A DNA stretch of 56,586 nt from assembly GCA_023251515.1 (NCBI GenBank), contig JAHEYQ010000030.1:1-56586 (forward strand). Reading direction: 5' to 3'. Source of the DNA: Bacteroidales bacterium. GTDB lineage: Bacteria; Bacteroidota; Bacteroidia; Bacteroidales; JACABE01. Position numbers and translations under genes: made by a program. Shown here piece after piece: positions 9,080-17,801 of this stretch; position 1 is the stretch's first letter, and each line of letters starts with the position of its first letter. The notes beneath the pieces are model-generated. The model was not told where the DNA came from. It did not search any database and saw only the letters and a list, made by a program, of their open reading frames with translations.

Positions 9080-9193
9080 TTCTTTAAATTTATTAAGATA
9101 TTTATTAATTATTAATTGATGCAAAATTACATCGGATTGTATATGTGGAAAATGGAAAAATTAAGGTATCAATGGTAAATATCATAGAAGAAT

Positions 9194-9904
9194 TTATAAC
9201 ATCGGAATTTCCATTAATAATAATTCTGCATCTTTAACAGCGCTAATATTTACAGATTGAGTTTCAAAAACTCCAAAACCATCTCTTTTGTACAAAGTTT
9301 GTCCATCCACATCAATTTCTCCTTCCAAAACAAAAATATATAATCCGTTTTCAGATTTTTTGAAATGATAAGTTTCAGATTTTCCGGCTGCGAACTTACC
9401 CAAATGAAACCAGGCATCCTGATAAATCCATACACCCTGGTCGTTTGAATCAGGTGAAAGAATCTGATAGAATTTGTTTTCTTTTTCCAGATTCTTTATA
9501 GAAATCTGATCATAACGTGGTTTCACATTTTTCTTGTTGGGAAAAATCCAGATTTGCAGGAAGTTTGATTCTAAATCTGTATTATTGTATTCACTGTGAA
9601 AAACACCTGTTCCTGCACTCATTACCTGAATATCACCTGCTTTGATTATGGTTGTGTTTCCCATATTGTCGCTGTGTTTAAGTTCTCCTGAAAGAGGAAT
9701 AGAAATGATTTCCATATTATCATGAGGATGCATTCCAAAACCTTCATTACCGGCAATAATATCGTCATTTAAAACGCGTAAAGTACCGAAATTCATTCGT
9801 TCAGGATTGTAATAGTTTGCAAAACTAAAACTGTGTTTGCTGTGCAACCAGCCGTGATTAGCATCGCCACGGCTTTCTGCTTTATGTAGAATTGATTTTG
9901 TCAT
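9194..9904 (-). CDS. Pirin family protein
   Basis: 236 residues forming a bicupin. The N-terminus carries the family hallmark NHGWLHSKHSFSFANYYNPE. The metal site of pirins is visible: two histidines in GFGMHPHDNMEI (about residues 58-60) plus the histidine and glutamate of GTGVFHSEYN (about 100-105). Pirins are iron-binding cupins; some have quercetin 2,3-dioxygenase activity and others are redox sensors, so the role here cannot be told. It is in the same orientation as the upstream AraC-family gene, with about 170 bp between them. Confidence 0.9.
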   Translation of the reverse strand: MTKSILHKAESRGDANHGWLHSKHSFSFANYYNPERMNFGTLRVLNDDIIAGNEGFGMHPHDNMEIISIPLSGELKHSDNMGNTTIIKAGDIQVMSAGTGVFHSEYNNTDLESNFLQIWIFPNKKNVKPRYDQISIKNLEKENKFYQILSPDSNDQGVWIYQDAWFHLGKFAAGKSETYHFKKSENGLYIFVLEGEIDVDGQTLYKRDGFGVFETQSVNISAVKDAELLLMEIPML

Positions 9905-10011
9905 AAGATTATTTATTTATTATTTGCAAAATTAGAGTAGTTATGGATATGGGTAAATGGATAAATTACGGTTAGAATAGTAGAATTAAAGGAAACGTAT
10001 TATTAATAGAT

Positions 10012-10078
10012 TAACTGAATAACTGAATAACTGAATAATTGAATAACACTTCGACTTCGCTCAGTGCATCGCTCAATA
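10012..10078. repeat. TAAYTGAA octamer microsatellite next to a TTCGACTTCGCTCAGTG dyad
   Basis: Four and a half copies of the 8-mer TAACTGAA/TAATTGAA run from 10012 to 10047. They are followed at once by CACTTCGACTTCGCTCAGTG, whose ends CACT and AGTG are complementary, a motif I recall as widespread between Bacteroidetes genes. A longer run of the same octamer family occurs at 25479-25550. The tract sits just after the stop codon of the AraC-family gene. Confidence 0.7.
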
Positions 10079-10963
10079 ACCAGTAATATCCAGTGCTTTT
10101 TTGAATTCCTGCAAGGTTTGCCCCGATTGACTTTTGAAAAATTTGCTGAAATGTGAAGGGTCTTCAAAGCCCATTTCGTATCCAATTTCCTTGCTGCTTT
10201 TATTGGTAAATACAATCATTCGTTTGGCTTCTACTACAATCCGGTTTTGTATAAATTCTTTTGCCGATACATTTATTGCAGTTTTTATTACTTCGTTCAG
10301 ATAATTGGGTGTTACATTCAATGCATCAGCATATTCTTTTACCTGATGCCATTTGCTAAAGTTTTTTTCAACAATTTCTTTGAATTTTTTCACAAGTGTT
10401 TTGCCAACTTCTACCGATTGGGTATTGGTGTTTTTTGAAAGTGAGCAATGTCCGTTGCATTCTATCAGAAAAAGTTTAAGATAGGCACCTATTATATCCA
10501 TTGACAAATCAGCATTTGAGTTGAATGCCTCTAACATTTGATCGGCAAATATTTTTAATTTCTCCCTCATTTTTAAATTAATCGGCAGCGCTGCTGATTC
10601 GTCTCTTAATTGAAATAGCTTGAGATTAGATATAAAATCTGAGCGAATACTGTTTCTTTCGAGAAACTCGGGTGTAAATAGGATTACATATCCGGTAGGA
10701 TCCGGATTGCTTATTATCTGATGTACTTGCGAGGGATTTACAAAAAAAATCTGATGGGGTTTTATGGGGTATTCTTTAAAATCAATAATGTGCTTGCCGG
10801 TAGCTGTGAACGACCATATAACTGTATAATAATTATGCCGATGTGGATTGTCTGCAATTCCACCCAATTGTTTGTCAATTTCCTCCATAGTTTTTATAAC
10901 AAAAGGTACAGGAACCTGATTGTATAATAAGTCGAGGTGATAAATCCGGTTTTTATCTATCAT
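10073..10963 (-). CDS. AraC-family transcriptional regulator with cupin-like sensor domain
   Basis: 296 residues. The N-terminal half looks like an AraC-type ligand-binding cupin (HRHNYYTVIWSFTATGKHII near residue 40 and HQIFFVNPSQVHQI near 70). The C-terminal 100 residues contain two helix-turn-helix motifs: NVTPNYLNEVIKTAINVSAK and KEIGYEMGFEDPSHFSKFFK, the latter a textbook AraC signature. It should bind DNA and respond to a small molecule. The neighbouring pirin gene, read in the same direction, is a possible target since AraC regulators of this type often control adjacent genes, but no operator was identified. Confidence 0.9.
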   Translation of the reverse strand: MIDKNRIYHLDLLYNQVPVPFVIKTMEEIDKQLGGIADNPHRHNYYTVIWSFTATGKHIIDFKEYPIKPHQIFFVNPSQVHQIISNPDPTGYVILFTPEFLERNSIRSDFISNLKLFQLRDESAALPINLKMREKLKIFADQMLEAFNSNADLSMDIIGAYLKLFLIECNGHCSLSKNTNTQSVEVGKTLVKKFKEIVEKNFSKWHQVKEYADALNVTPNYLNEVIKTAINVSAKEFIQNRIVVEAKRMIVFTNKSSKEIGYEMGFEDPSHFSKFFKSQSGQTLQEFKKALDITGY

Positions 10964-11031
10964 TTTATTGTAAATTTGATTTATCTATATAAGAGAATAG
11001 ATTATTATTTGTTCATTTTAAAATGAATAAA

Positions 11032-11976
11032 TTACTCAGTATAATACAATTTATTTTCTTTCATAAATCTGTCGATGTCATCGTTTTGTTTAAATTCTTT
11101 TTCTTTCAAAAGATTGTAATATTTTGTGATGATTTCGGTAGATTTTCGGTTGTCGTTTTTTGCTATTACTTTTTCGTAGATGTTTTTGATTTCGGGCAAT
11201 AATATTTGAGTGTCGTAATCGAAAACAGGGGTATTGTCTATTCCTGTGAGCATTGTTGAAAGATATAATTTCAGATTATCTTCTACTTCTTGTTTAAGGA
11301 AAAAATCTGGGTTTTTTATCTGAAAATCTTCCCAGTTTATGATTCTGTCGTAAAGTTCGTCGTAACTTATTGTTAATGCAGCATCGTCAGAATAACCTTG
11401 ACGTAATTCCATACTTCTCATGCTAAGGAATTCGTCGAGCTGTGGAGATACTTTGTTTTTGAACAATTTGTAAAGATAATAGTATGTTTCGTCAACATAA
11501 AAAGTGCCTTCTGATGTTGCTAATTCCATACCACATATTTCCAAACTTTTTTTAAAACTTTTTACTTCATTATCGGCTTTTCCGATTTCGAGTTTCTGAT
11601 AAAGTTTTTCGTAATCGTTATATAATTGCCCGTTTAGTAATTCTATTACAGAAAGCATTTCTTCTTTAAACATGCTAAATGCTTTTTCTTTATCTTTTGA
11701 GCTTAGTTCTTTTATACAATTTCTGATAACTATTTCGTTTAATGCAATTGCCATAATCCCTTTGAAATGATTGGTGTTGAAGTGCATTTTGATGGTTTTG
11801 ATATCACAATCGGTGGTTTTGAAACCAACTTTGTAATTTTCAATTTCGTTTTTAATAAAGTCGTAATTTATCTGCATTTCGGGAGAGAAACAATCCGGTG
11901 TTTTGTTTTCTTTTTTGCTTTTACATGATAATATCAAAATTGCAATTAAGAGATAAATTAAGTGTTTTTTTTGCAT
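11032..11976 (-). CDS. Lipoprotein of unknown function
   Basis: 314 residues from the chosen ATG at 11974-11976. The open frame reaches 14 codons further up, but this start gives a lipoprotein signal peptide, MQKKHLIYLLIAILILSC, with the lipid-modified cysteine in the LILSC lipobox. The mature protein is helical, lysine- and glutamate-rich, with only a few cysteines (NCIKEL, EICGME) and no domain that I recognise. It stands alone between the AraC-family gene and the divergent aldolase gene. Presumably anchored in the inner or outer membrane facing the periplasm. Confidence 0.7.
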   Translation of the reverse strand: MQKKHLIYLLIAILILSCKSKKENKTPDCFSPEMQINYDFIKNEIENYKVGFKTTDCDIKTIKMHFNTNHFKGIMAIALNEIVIRNCIKELSSKDKEKAFSMFKEEMLSVIELLNGQLYNDYEKLYQKLEIGKADNEVKSFKKSLEICGMELATSEGTFYVDETYYYLYKLFKNKVSPQLDEFLSMRSMELRQGYSDDAALTISYDELYDRIINWEDFQIKNPDFFLKQEVEDNLKLYLSTMLTGIDNTPVFDYDTQILLPEIKNIYEKVIAKNDNRKSTEIITKYYNLLKEKEFKQNDDIDRFMKENKLYYTE

Positions 11977-12279
11977 ATTAAAATTGATTTTTTGTATTGG
12001 TAATGTTTTATTTTGCACAAAATTAATAAAATTTGGTTCTGTTTAAACGTTTTGTAGAAAAAAGCAATTAGAAACAATCTATTTAAATTGATTAATTTGA
12101 GTTCTTTTAAACAAATAAAATACTTGTTTTTATAAGCAAATTGTTATACGACAGAAATTAAAATTTTATTGTGGGTATTTTTTTTAATTAATTAATATAA
12201 TCATGTTTGAAAATTTGTATTTTTGTTATCTGTTTTAAATCTTGAAAAATAATTTTAAATCATTAAAAACAATATATAT
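11977..12279 (+). promoter_or_regulatory. Divergent intergenic region with a -7-like element for fba
   Basis: About 300 very AT-rich bases separate the divergent lipoprotein and aldolase genes. TATTTTTG at 12218-12225 matches the Bacteroidetes -7 consensus TAnnTTTG and lies 54 bp before the fba ATG; no clean TTTG is found at the expected -33 distance. No other structure was seen. Confidence 0.45.
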
Positions 12280-13359
12280 ATGTCAGAAAAAATAAGTAGC
12301 AAAATAGCTCCGGGTGTTGTTTCGGGCGACGATTTGCAGGAAATATTCAGAATAGCTAAGCAGGAAGGTTTTGCCATTCCAGCAGTAAATGTGGTAGGAA
12401 CTAACTCTGTAAATGCAGTGATGGAAGCCGCAAAAGTTGTTAATTCGCCAATTATGATTCAGTTTTCGAATGGTGGTGGCTTGTTTTATGCAGGCAAAGC
12501 TCTTTCTAATGCTGACGAAAAAGCAGCAATTGCTGGTAGTGTTTCGGGTGCGATGCATGTGCATCAGATGGCTGAATTTTATGGTATTCCGGTAATTTTG
12601 CATACCGACCATGCTGCTAAAAAACTTTTGCCTTGGATAGATGGTTTGCTTGATGCGGGCGAAAAATTTTATGCTGCTCATGGTAAACCGCTTTTTAGTT
12701 CACATATGCTCGATTTGTCGGAAGAATCTTTGGTTGAAAATATCGAAATCTGCAAAAAGTATTTGAGCCGTATGAGCAAAATGGATATGACTTTGGAAAT
12801 TGAACTTGGTATTACCGGTGGCGAAGAAGATGGTGTTGATAATTCGCATGTTGACAATGCAAAACTTTATACCCAACCCGAAGATGTGGCTTATGCTTAT
12901 GAAGAACTTAGCAAAATTAGTCATCGTTTTACCATTGCTGCTTCTTTTGGCAATGTGCATGGTGTTTACAAACCGGGCAATGTGAAACTGGAACCTGTTA
13001 TTTTGCATAATTCTCAGAAATTTATTCAGGAAAAATACAAAACTGAGCAAAATCCTGTAAATTTCGTATTTCATGGAGGCTCGGGTTCCGAACCTGAAAA
13101 AATAAAAGAGGCTATTGGCTACGGTGTTATTAAAATGAATATTGATACCGATACCCAATGGGCTTATTGGGAAGGTGTTTTGAAATATTATAAGAAAAAC
13201 GAAGCGTATCTTCAGGGGCAAATAGGTAATCCTGATGGCGAAGAAAAACCAAACAAAAAATTCTACGATCCGAGAGCATGGCTCAGAGAAGGCGAAAAAA
13301 CTACTGTTGAAAGATTGAAAATTGCATTTGCTGATCTCAATTGCATCGACAGGTATTAG
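12280..13359 (+). CDS. fbaA: Class II fructose-1,6-bisphosphate aldolase
   Basis: 359 residues, the length of E. coli-type class IIA aldolases. It cleaves fructose-1,6-bisphosphate to glyceraldehyde-3-phosphate and dihydroxyacetone phosphate in glycolysis and works in reverse in gluconeogenesis. The zinc-site histidines are all visible: HTDHAAKK (about residue 110), GNVHGVY (about 226) and FHGGSGS (about 264); the catalytic aspartate is in the HTDH motif. The NMNIDTDTQWAYWEG-like stretch (KMNIDTDTQWAYWEG) near residue 285 is the phosphate-binding region of the class. It appears monocistronic, with a -7-like element upstream and a strong terminator 25 bp after the stop. Confidence 0.96.
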   Translation: MSEKISSKIAPGVVSGDDLQEIFRIAKQEGFAIPAVNVVGTNSVNAVMEAAKVVNSPIMIQFSNGGGLFYAGKALSNADEKAAIAGSVSGAMHVHQMAEFYGIPVILHTDHAAKKLLPWIDGLLDAGEKFYAAHGKPLFSSHMLDLSEESLVENIEICKKYLSRMSKMDMTLEIELGITGGEEDGVDNSHVDNAKLYTQPEDVAYAYEELSKISHRFTIAASFGNVHGVYKPGNVKLEPVILHNSQKFIQEKYKTEQNPVNFVFHGGSGSEPEKIKEAIGYGVIKMNIDTDTQWAYWEGVLKYYKKNEAYLQGQIGNPDGEEKPNKKFYDPRAWLREGEKTTVERLKIAFADLNCIDRY

Positions 13360-13383
13360 GTTTCCATTTTTTTTAATTTTAAG

Positions 13384-13426
13384 CAGGCTAATGTATCTTA
13401 TATAGATTTGTTAGCCTGTTTTTTTT
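13384..13426 (+). terminator. Rho-independent terminator of fba
   Basis: CAGGCTAA at 13384 pairs perfectly with TTAGCCTG, and the stem is followed by eight T residues (13419-13426). Confidence 0.9.
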
Positions 13427-13466
13427 GTGCTTTTTGAAATAAAAAAATTAGATATTTACTCGTCTC

Positions 13467-13676
13467 GAGCCAAAATGATTCATTTGCATCGTTCTGAGTA
13501 GTCAGAATGAGTAAACCAGTTTTATTTGCATCGTTCCGAGTAGTCAGAATGAGTAAACCAGATTCATTTGGTTCAATCCGAGCAGTCGGAACGAGCCAAT
13601 CAGATTCATTTGCATCATTCCGAGTAGTCGGAACGAGTCCCACAAGTTTTTTGGTTCATTCTGAGCAATAAAATGC
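13467..13676. repeat. 42-bp modular hairpin array, type A
   Basis: Five units start with GAG at 13467, 13509, 13551, 13593 and 13635, an exact 42-bp period. Each unit has a core of the form GAGCCAATCAGATTCATTTG followed by a hairpin. The hairpin is TTCTGA-GTAG-TCAGAA in the first unit and TTCCGA-GTAG-TCGGAA in the fourth, a compensatory change that keeps the stem, with an intermediate mismatched form in the second. No spacers and no continuous coding signal. A related array of type B follows at 13709. Confidence 0.88.
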
Positions 13677-13708
13677 TTTAAAATGTTCATTTTGCTCTAT
13701 TTCTGTCC

Positions 13709-13915
13709 GGGTCTTGAGCCAAGTAGATTCAATTGGCTCGTTCCCCGCATGGGTCTCGAGCCAAATAGATTCATTTGAATCATTCCCCACATGGGTCTCG
13801 AGCCAAATAGATTCATTTGAATCATTCTCCACATGGGTCTTGATCCAAATAGATTCATGTGGTTCCTTCCCCGCATGGGTTTCGATTCAAACAGATTTAT
13901 TTGGTTCAAGACCCG
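13709..13915. repeat. 42-bp modular hairpin array, type B
   Basis: Five units begin with GGGTCTTGAG/GGGTCTCGAG-like sequence at 13709, 13751, 13793, 13835 and 13877, again exactly 42 bp apart. The core GAGCCAAATAGATTCATTTG is shared with array A, but the variable half is CCCACATGGG or CCCGCATGGG instead of TTCCGA...TCGGAA. Inside units 2 and 3 GATTCA-TT-TGAATC is a perfect 6-bp hairpin; unit 1 has GAGCCAA...TTGGCTC. The outer ends of the array (GGGTCTTGAGCCA and TGGTTCAAGACCC) are inverted copies of each other with one mismatch. Confidence 0.88.
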
Positions 13916-14002
13916 ATAAATGAACTTGGTTTTGAATCGGATTTTAGGTATCGTCCTAAAAATAAAGCTGTATGACGATAAATTGCAGGTATTTGTAGTT
14001 GG

Positions 14003-14037
14003 TTTGCAATAAAAAGCCCAAATTTGAGTTATATTTG
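14003..14037 (+). promoter_or_regulatory. Bacteroidetes-type promoter for the TPR gene
   Basis: TTTG at 14003-14006 and TATATTTG at 14030-14037 match the -33 and -7 elements (TTTG, TAnnTTTG) with a 23-bp spacer, at the long end of the known range. The ATG at 14075 lies 37 bp downstream. Confidence 0.6.
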
Positions 14038-14074
14038 CCGTTTTAAAATTCATTTATTTCAGAATTATACTGCA

Positions 14075-16018
14075 ATGTTTTTACGAATCCGAATAGTCTG
14101 GTTTATTTTATTTTTTCTGGTTTTAGTGTTTGCAACAAAACTAAGTGCCCAGAAAACAAAAGTAAGTCAATTGCAAAATGCAGAGTTTGAAATAATGCAG
14201 AGCAATTACACCGGAAGCATACTGCTGCTTAATGAAGAAATAAAGAAAAATCCCGACCATCATCTGGCATATTTTCTGAGAGGACTTGCAAAAAAAGAGC
14301 TTGGCGACAATCTGGGCGCATACAACGATTTTTCAAATTCCATATTGTTGCACCCCGGTTTCAGCAAGGCATATTATCATCGCTGCATCCTAAAAATAGA
14401 TTTTAAAGATTATTATAACGCACTTACAGATATCAATAAAGCTTTGAGTTATCAGGTTACCAATACCGATTATTATGTGGCAAGAGGCTATATCTATAAT
14501 ATATTAAAAGATACCACAAACGCACTTCACGATTATAATACCGCAATTTTTCTGGATGCAAATAATCATAATGCCTATCTGAACAAAAGCTTGCTCGAAC
14601 TCAATATGAAGCAATATGAAAAAGCATTGGCAAACATCAATAAATCCATTTCGATATTTCCCTTTAGTATGAATGCATTTGTAATCAGAGGTTATATAAA
14701 ACTCAATAGCTGCGACACAGCCGGAGCCATAAGCGATTATGAATTTGCCATTTCTAAAGATTCTACATTTATACTTGCCTATTACAATCTTGCGCTTTAT
14801 TATCACAATCATAAAGATTTGCAAAAAGCACTCAATAATTACAATAAAGTAATTGAGCTAAACCCATATCACGCCGAATGTTTGTACAACAGGGCTGCTT
14901 TATATGCCGAAAACGAAAAGTTTGTTGAAGCCATTACCGATTATAATATGGTTATCAAAATAAATCCATCCAATATTTATGCTTATTTCAACAGAGCAAT
15001 TGTAAAACAGTATCTATCAGATTATGTAAATTCAATCAGCGACCTTACAAAAGTAATTGAATTATATCCCCGTTTTCAGAAAGCTTACGTATTGCGTTCC
15101 AGTATGTATATGCAAATAAAAAATTATAAGCAAGCTCAAAAAGACCATGATTTTGCACAATATCTCTCAAAGCAAAACTCCGACAGTAGCAATTCGCATG
15201 TAGCCGATTCTGTTTATCTGATGCCCTTGCTCGATTTTCGTGCCGAATTTCAGGCTTTGGATACCACCGCCGGGCATGTTCAGTTTAAACCCTACAAACT
15301 CGAATTAAAAGATATTTATGTAATACAAGCTGATAACGAAGACAAGAAAATTGGTAATTACAACAACGATATTGATAACCTCAACCGCAATCAGCTTATA
15401 AATTTCAAACTGAAAATAAACAATACACCACCAAATATCAGCTATGAAAATATTGCTGAAAGCAAAACCTTATTCGATTCATTATCGGTAAAAACAAAAA
15501 TAAACCCGCAAATGAAACAAATCTGGAATTCGGTTTTGTCAGCCATGCTCAAAAATTTCAAAGAAGCAAATGAATACGCCATGCAAATAAGCGATACTTC
15601 CGATTTTGCTTATCTTTCAAAATTTCATATGGCAAATATTTATTTAAAACAAGGCGAACAGGAAGAAGATGAAAATTTCGAAACCCAGTTTGCCGATTAT
15701 AGCAAAATTTCCGAAACCAATAAAAACTATAGCAAAGCCATTGAAGAATATACCGAAGCTATACTTCATAATAACAAATTCAGTTACGCCTATTACAACA
15801 GAGCTTACGCAAAATCATTAATAAGCGACATAAGTGGCGCTATTTCCGATTTCAGCAGTTGCATTTATTTCGACAACAACAATTCAAATGCCTATTACAA
15901 CAGAGGACTGCTGTTTGTAATAACAGGAGATTACGAATCAGCCTGCCGCGATTTCAGCAAAGCCGGCGAACTTGGTTTGCCTGAATCATATGCTTTAATG
16001 TACAGATATTGCAAATAA
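14075..16018 (+). CDS. Secreted TPR-repeat protein
   Basis: 647 residues from ATG 14075; the frame can be read from a TTG 17 codons upstream, but that codon overlaps the predicted promoter, and the ATG gives a signal peptide (FILFFLVLVFATKLSAQKTK). At least nine TPR units follow. Units read like YFLRGLAKKELGDNLGAYND, spaced 34 residues apart through about residue 350, and two more occur at the C-terminus after a non-repeat stretch (residues about 375-560). Likely periplasmic or outer-membrane-associated scaffold. No enzymatic domain is seen. It stands alone downstream of the repeat arrays and upstream of the ECF sigma operon. Confidence 0.8.
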   Translation: MFLRIRIVWFILFFLVLVFATKLSAQKTKVSQLQNAEFEIMQSNYTGSILLLNEEIKKNPDHHLAYFLRGLAKKELGDNLGAYNDFSNSILLHPGFSKAYYHRCILKIDFKDYYNALTDINKALSYQVTNTDYYVARGYIYNILKDTTNALHDYNTAIFLDANNHNAYLNKSLLELNMKQYEKALANINKSISIFPFSMNAFVIRGYIKLNSCDTAGAISDYEFAISKDSTFILAYYNLALYYHNHKDLQKALNNYNKVIELNPYHAECLYNRAALYAENEKFVEAITDYNMVIKINPSNIYAYFNRAIVKQYLSDYVNSISDLTKVIELYPRFQKAYVLRSSMYMQIKNYKQAQKDHDFAQYLSKQNSDSSNSHVADSVYLMPLLDFRAEFQALDTTAGHVQFKPYKLELKDIYVIQADNEDKKIGNYNNDIDNLNRNQLINFKLKINNTPPNISYENIAESKTLFDSLSVKTKINPQMKQIWNSVLSAMLKNFKEANEYAMQISDTSDFAYLSKFHMANIYLKQGEQEEDENFETQFADYSKISETNKNYSKAIEEYTEAILHNNKFSYAYYNRAYAKSLISDISGAISDFSSCIYFDNNNSNAYYNRGLLFVITGDYESACRDFSKAGELGLPESYALMYRYCK

Positions 16019-16185
16019 TAAAATCAATCTCAACGAATAAAATAATTGTGTTTGACCCAATTTGTTTGGATAAAATTAAATCGAAGTAAATAGACTTAAG
16101 CCAAAACCAGTAAAATTTCCAAATATTATTTCAACCCGAAAAAATACACTTTCAGGCACTTAAAAACAGTATTCAACAAAAATAG

Positions 16186-16216
16186 TTTTAATAGCGCTAT
16201 TGGTTTTGTAAATTTG
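16186..16216 (+). promoter_or_regulatory. Promoter of the ECF sigma operon
   Basis: TAAATTTG at 16209-16216 is an exact TAnnTTTG -7 element. A TTTTA at 16186-16190 is a near match to the -33 TTTG element at about 19 bp spacing. The sigma-factor ATG is 35 bp downstream. The region 16019-16185 shows nothing else. Confidence 0.55.
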
Positions 16217-16251
16217 TAACCTGTATTAACCAACAAGCGTCAAAAAGCAAA

Positions 16252-16827
16252 ATGGCATATAAGGATGATCAATTTTATCTGGAGCAAATCCGCAGTGGCA
16301 ACACCAATGCATATTCAATGCTTATCAATAAGCATAAGACTATGGCATTTAATGTTGCACTGCGAATTACACGCAACAGAGAAGATGCCGAAGAAGTTAT
16401 CCAGGATGCTTTTTTGAAGGTTTATTATTCATTAAATGACTTTGAAGGCAAATCAAAATTTTCTACATGGCTTTACCGGATTGTATACAATCAGGCTATT
16501 TCCAAAATAAGGAAAAAAAATATTGCACAAAATGATTTGGATGATGAAATAATTAATAATTTTACAGTGGGAGAAATAAGTCGCGATTTAAACTATTTAG
16601 CTTCTGAAGACCAGACCCGTTACATTAATCTGGCTCTGGCAAAACTGTCAGAAGAAGATAGCGCAATCGTTACTTTGTTTTATCTCAACGAGAGTTCAAT
16701 AGAAGAAGTAAGCGAGATTACCGGCTTAAGCGAATCAAATGTAAAAGTTAAACTACATCGCAGTCGCAAAAAACTTTATGACGAACTCAAACAATTATTG
16801 AATAATGAGGTTAATACATTAATATGA
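16252..16827 (+). CDS. RNA polymerase ECF-type sigma factor
   Basis: 191 residues. Region 2 spans about residues 20-90 (NREDAEEVIQDAFLKVYYSL, then FEGKSKFSTWLYRIVYNQA), and region 4 spans about 125-180 (EEVSEITGLSESNVKVKLHR). These are the standard sigma70-like region 2 and region 4 motifs of ECF factors; regions 1 and 3 are absent. It directs RNA polymerase to a small regulon. Its stop codon overlaps the start of the next gene (ATGA at 16824-16827), and that gene encodes a membrane protein, so an anti-sigma pair is likely. The neighbouring cell-wall hydrolase lipoprotein suggests an envelope-related output. Confidence 0.93.
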   Translation: MAYKDDQFYLEQIRSGNTNAYSMLINKHKTMAFNVALRITRNREDAEEVIQDAFLKVYYSLNDFEGKSKFSTWLYRIVYNQAISKIRKKNIAQNDLDDEIINNFTVGEISRDLNYLASEDQTRYINLALAKLSEEDSAIVTLFYLNESSIEEVSEITGLSESNVKVKLHRSRKKLYDELKQLLNNEVNTLI

Positions 16828-17252
16828 ATGATTTTATAGAAAAAGATCCATTGCTGCAAAAGCTATTAAACAAATCAACATTAGAAGAACCTTCTGCTGA
16901 TTTTACCTATAATATTATGTCGAAAATTAATACAGCAAGTATTCATCAAACTTTTGCTGTTAAAGAAAATTTTCTTTCAAAAAATTACCTTAGCCTGAGT
17001 TTAATTACTTTGGTTTTTTCATTTGTGATATTATATTTTATTTTCCCTCAATATTTCTCATTTGTCAATCATAAAAGCGCTTTAAACTTAATAAAACCCT
17101 ACCTCGAATTAATTAATTCAGTTTCTTTTTATATAAAATCCAATTTAATAGTTGGAGTTATTGCCGTTTCGGTTTTAGGTTTATTGTTTTTCGATAAAAT
17201 ACTTTCCCGTTTATTTCATTCAAGCATGCAACAAAATCAGCATGTATGGTAA
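16824..17252 (+). CDS. Putative anti-sigma factor, small two-TM membrane protein
   Basis: 142 residues. The N-terminal 50 residues are soluble and acidic (MNDFIEKDPLLQKLLNKSTL, then FTYNIMSKI), followed by two hydrophobic segments (YLSLSLITLVFSFVILYFIF and LIVGVIAVSVLGLLFFDKIL). I recognise no zinc-binding HxxxCxxC motif of ZAS anti-sigmas. The anti-sigma call rests on the 4-bp overlap with the sigma gene and the cytoplasmic-head-plus-membrane layout. It also overlaps the next gene by 7 bp, so all three are one transcript. Confidence 0.6.
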   Translation: MNDFIEKDPLLQKLLNKSTLEEPSADFTYNIMSKINTASIHQTFAVKENFLSKNYLSLSLITLVFSFVILYFIFPQYFSFVNHKSALNLIKPYLELINSVSFYIKSNLIVGVIAVSVLGLLFFDKILSRLFHSSMQQNQHVW

Positions 17253-17791
17253 AAAGAGTAAATATTATTTGCCTGCTATTGATTGGTTTGTTGTTTGTTC
17301 AATGCAAATCAACTACAAAGATTAAAAAATTAGGTAAAGATTCTAATGATAATAAAAAAACAGCCAATTCTTTTTGGTATCATAGTTACTCAAAAAAAAT
17401 GGGTTATGAATTAAGTGGAGATGAAGATATCCGCTTTTTAGATATTGTTGATTCCTGGCTTGGAGTTCCTTATAAATATGGTGGATGTTCAAAAGATGGA
17501 ACCGATTGTTCGTGTTTTGTTTCAGCATTTTACAACGATTATTATAATATAACTCTGCCACGTAAATCGGAAGATATGCAAAAGCAATCTGAAGAAATCG
17601 AAATTGCAAAATTGCAATCGGGCGATTTGGTTTTCTTTAAAATTAAGTCAGAAAAAATATCACATGTAGGAATTTACATCAGCAAAAATCATTTTGTTCA
17701 TTCCACTACATCCAAAGGAGTTATTATTAATAGTTTAGACGAAAACTATTACAAAACCTATTTTTACAAAACCGGAAGAATTAAAAAATAA
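17246..17791 (+). CDS. NlpC/P60-family cell-wall peptidase lipoprotein
   Basis: 181 residues. Lipoprotein signal peptide with lipobox LLFVQC, lipid-carrying Cys20. The NlpC/P60 domain covers about residues 65-181: catalytic Cys88 in GTDCSCF, His140 in ISHVGIY and the third residue His152 in FVHSTT. Such enzymes cut the gamma-D-glutamyl-diamino acid bond in peptidoglycan stem peptides. Third gene of the sigma-factor operon with a 7-bp overlap, so it is probably co-expressed or a target of the envelope response. In the active-site motif Ser-Cys follows where Ser-Gly is usual; this should be tolerated. Confidence 0.88.
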   Translation: MVKRVNIICLLLIGLLFVQCKSTTKIKKLGKDSNDNKKTANSFWYHSYSKKMGYELSGDEDIRFLDIVDSWLGVPYKYGGCSKDGTDCSCFVSAFYNDYYNITLPRKSEDMQKQSEEIEIAKLQSGDLVFFKIKSEKISHVGIYISKNHFVHSTTSKGVIINSLDENYYKTYFYKTGRIKK

Positions 17792-17801
17792 AAGTATCTT
17801 T

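Noticed and set aside
12283..13221. Antisense frames over fba
   Set aside because: The aldolase frame has every active-site motif; the opposite frames have none.
13697..14053. A minus-strand frame with repeats over arrays A and B
   Set aside because: Same artefact of the 42-bp period; no start signal, and the frame runs through the promoter of the TPR gene.
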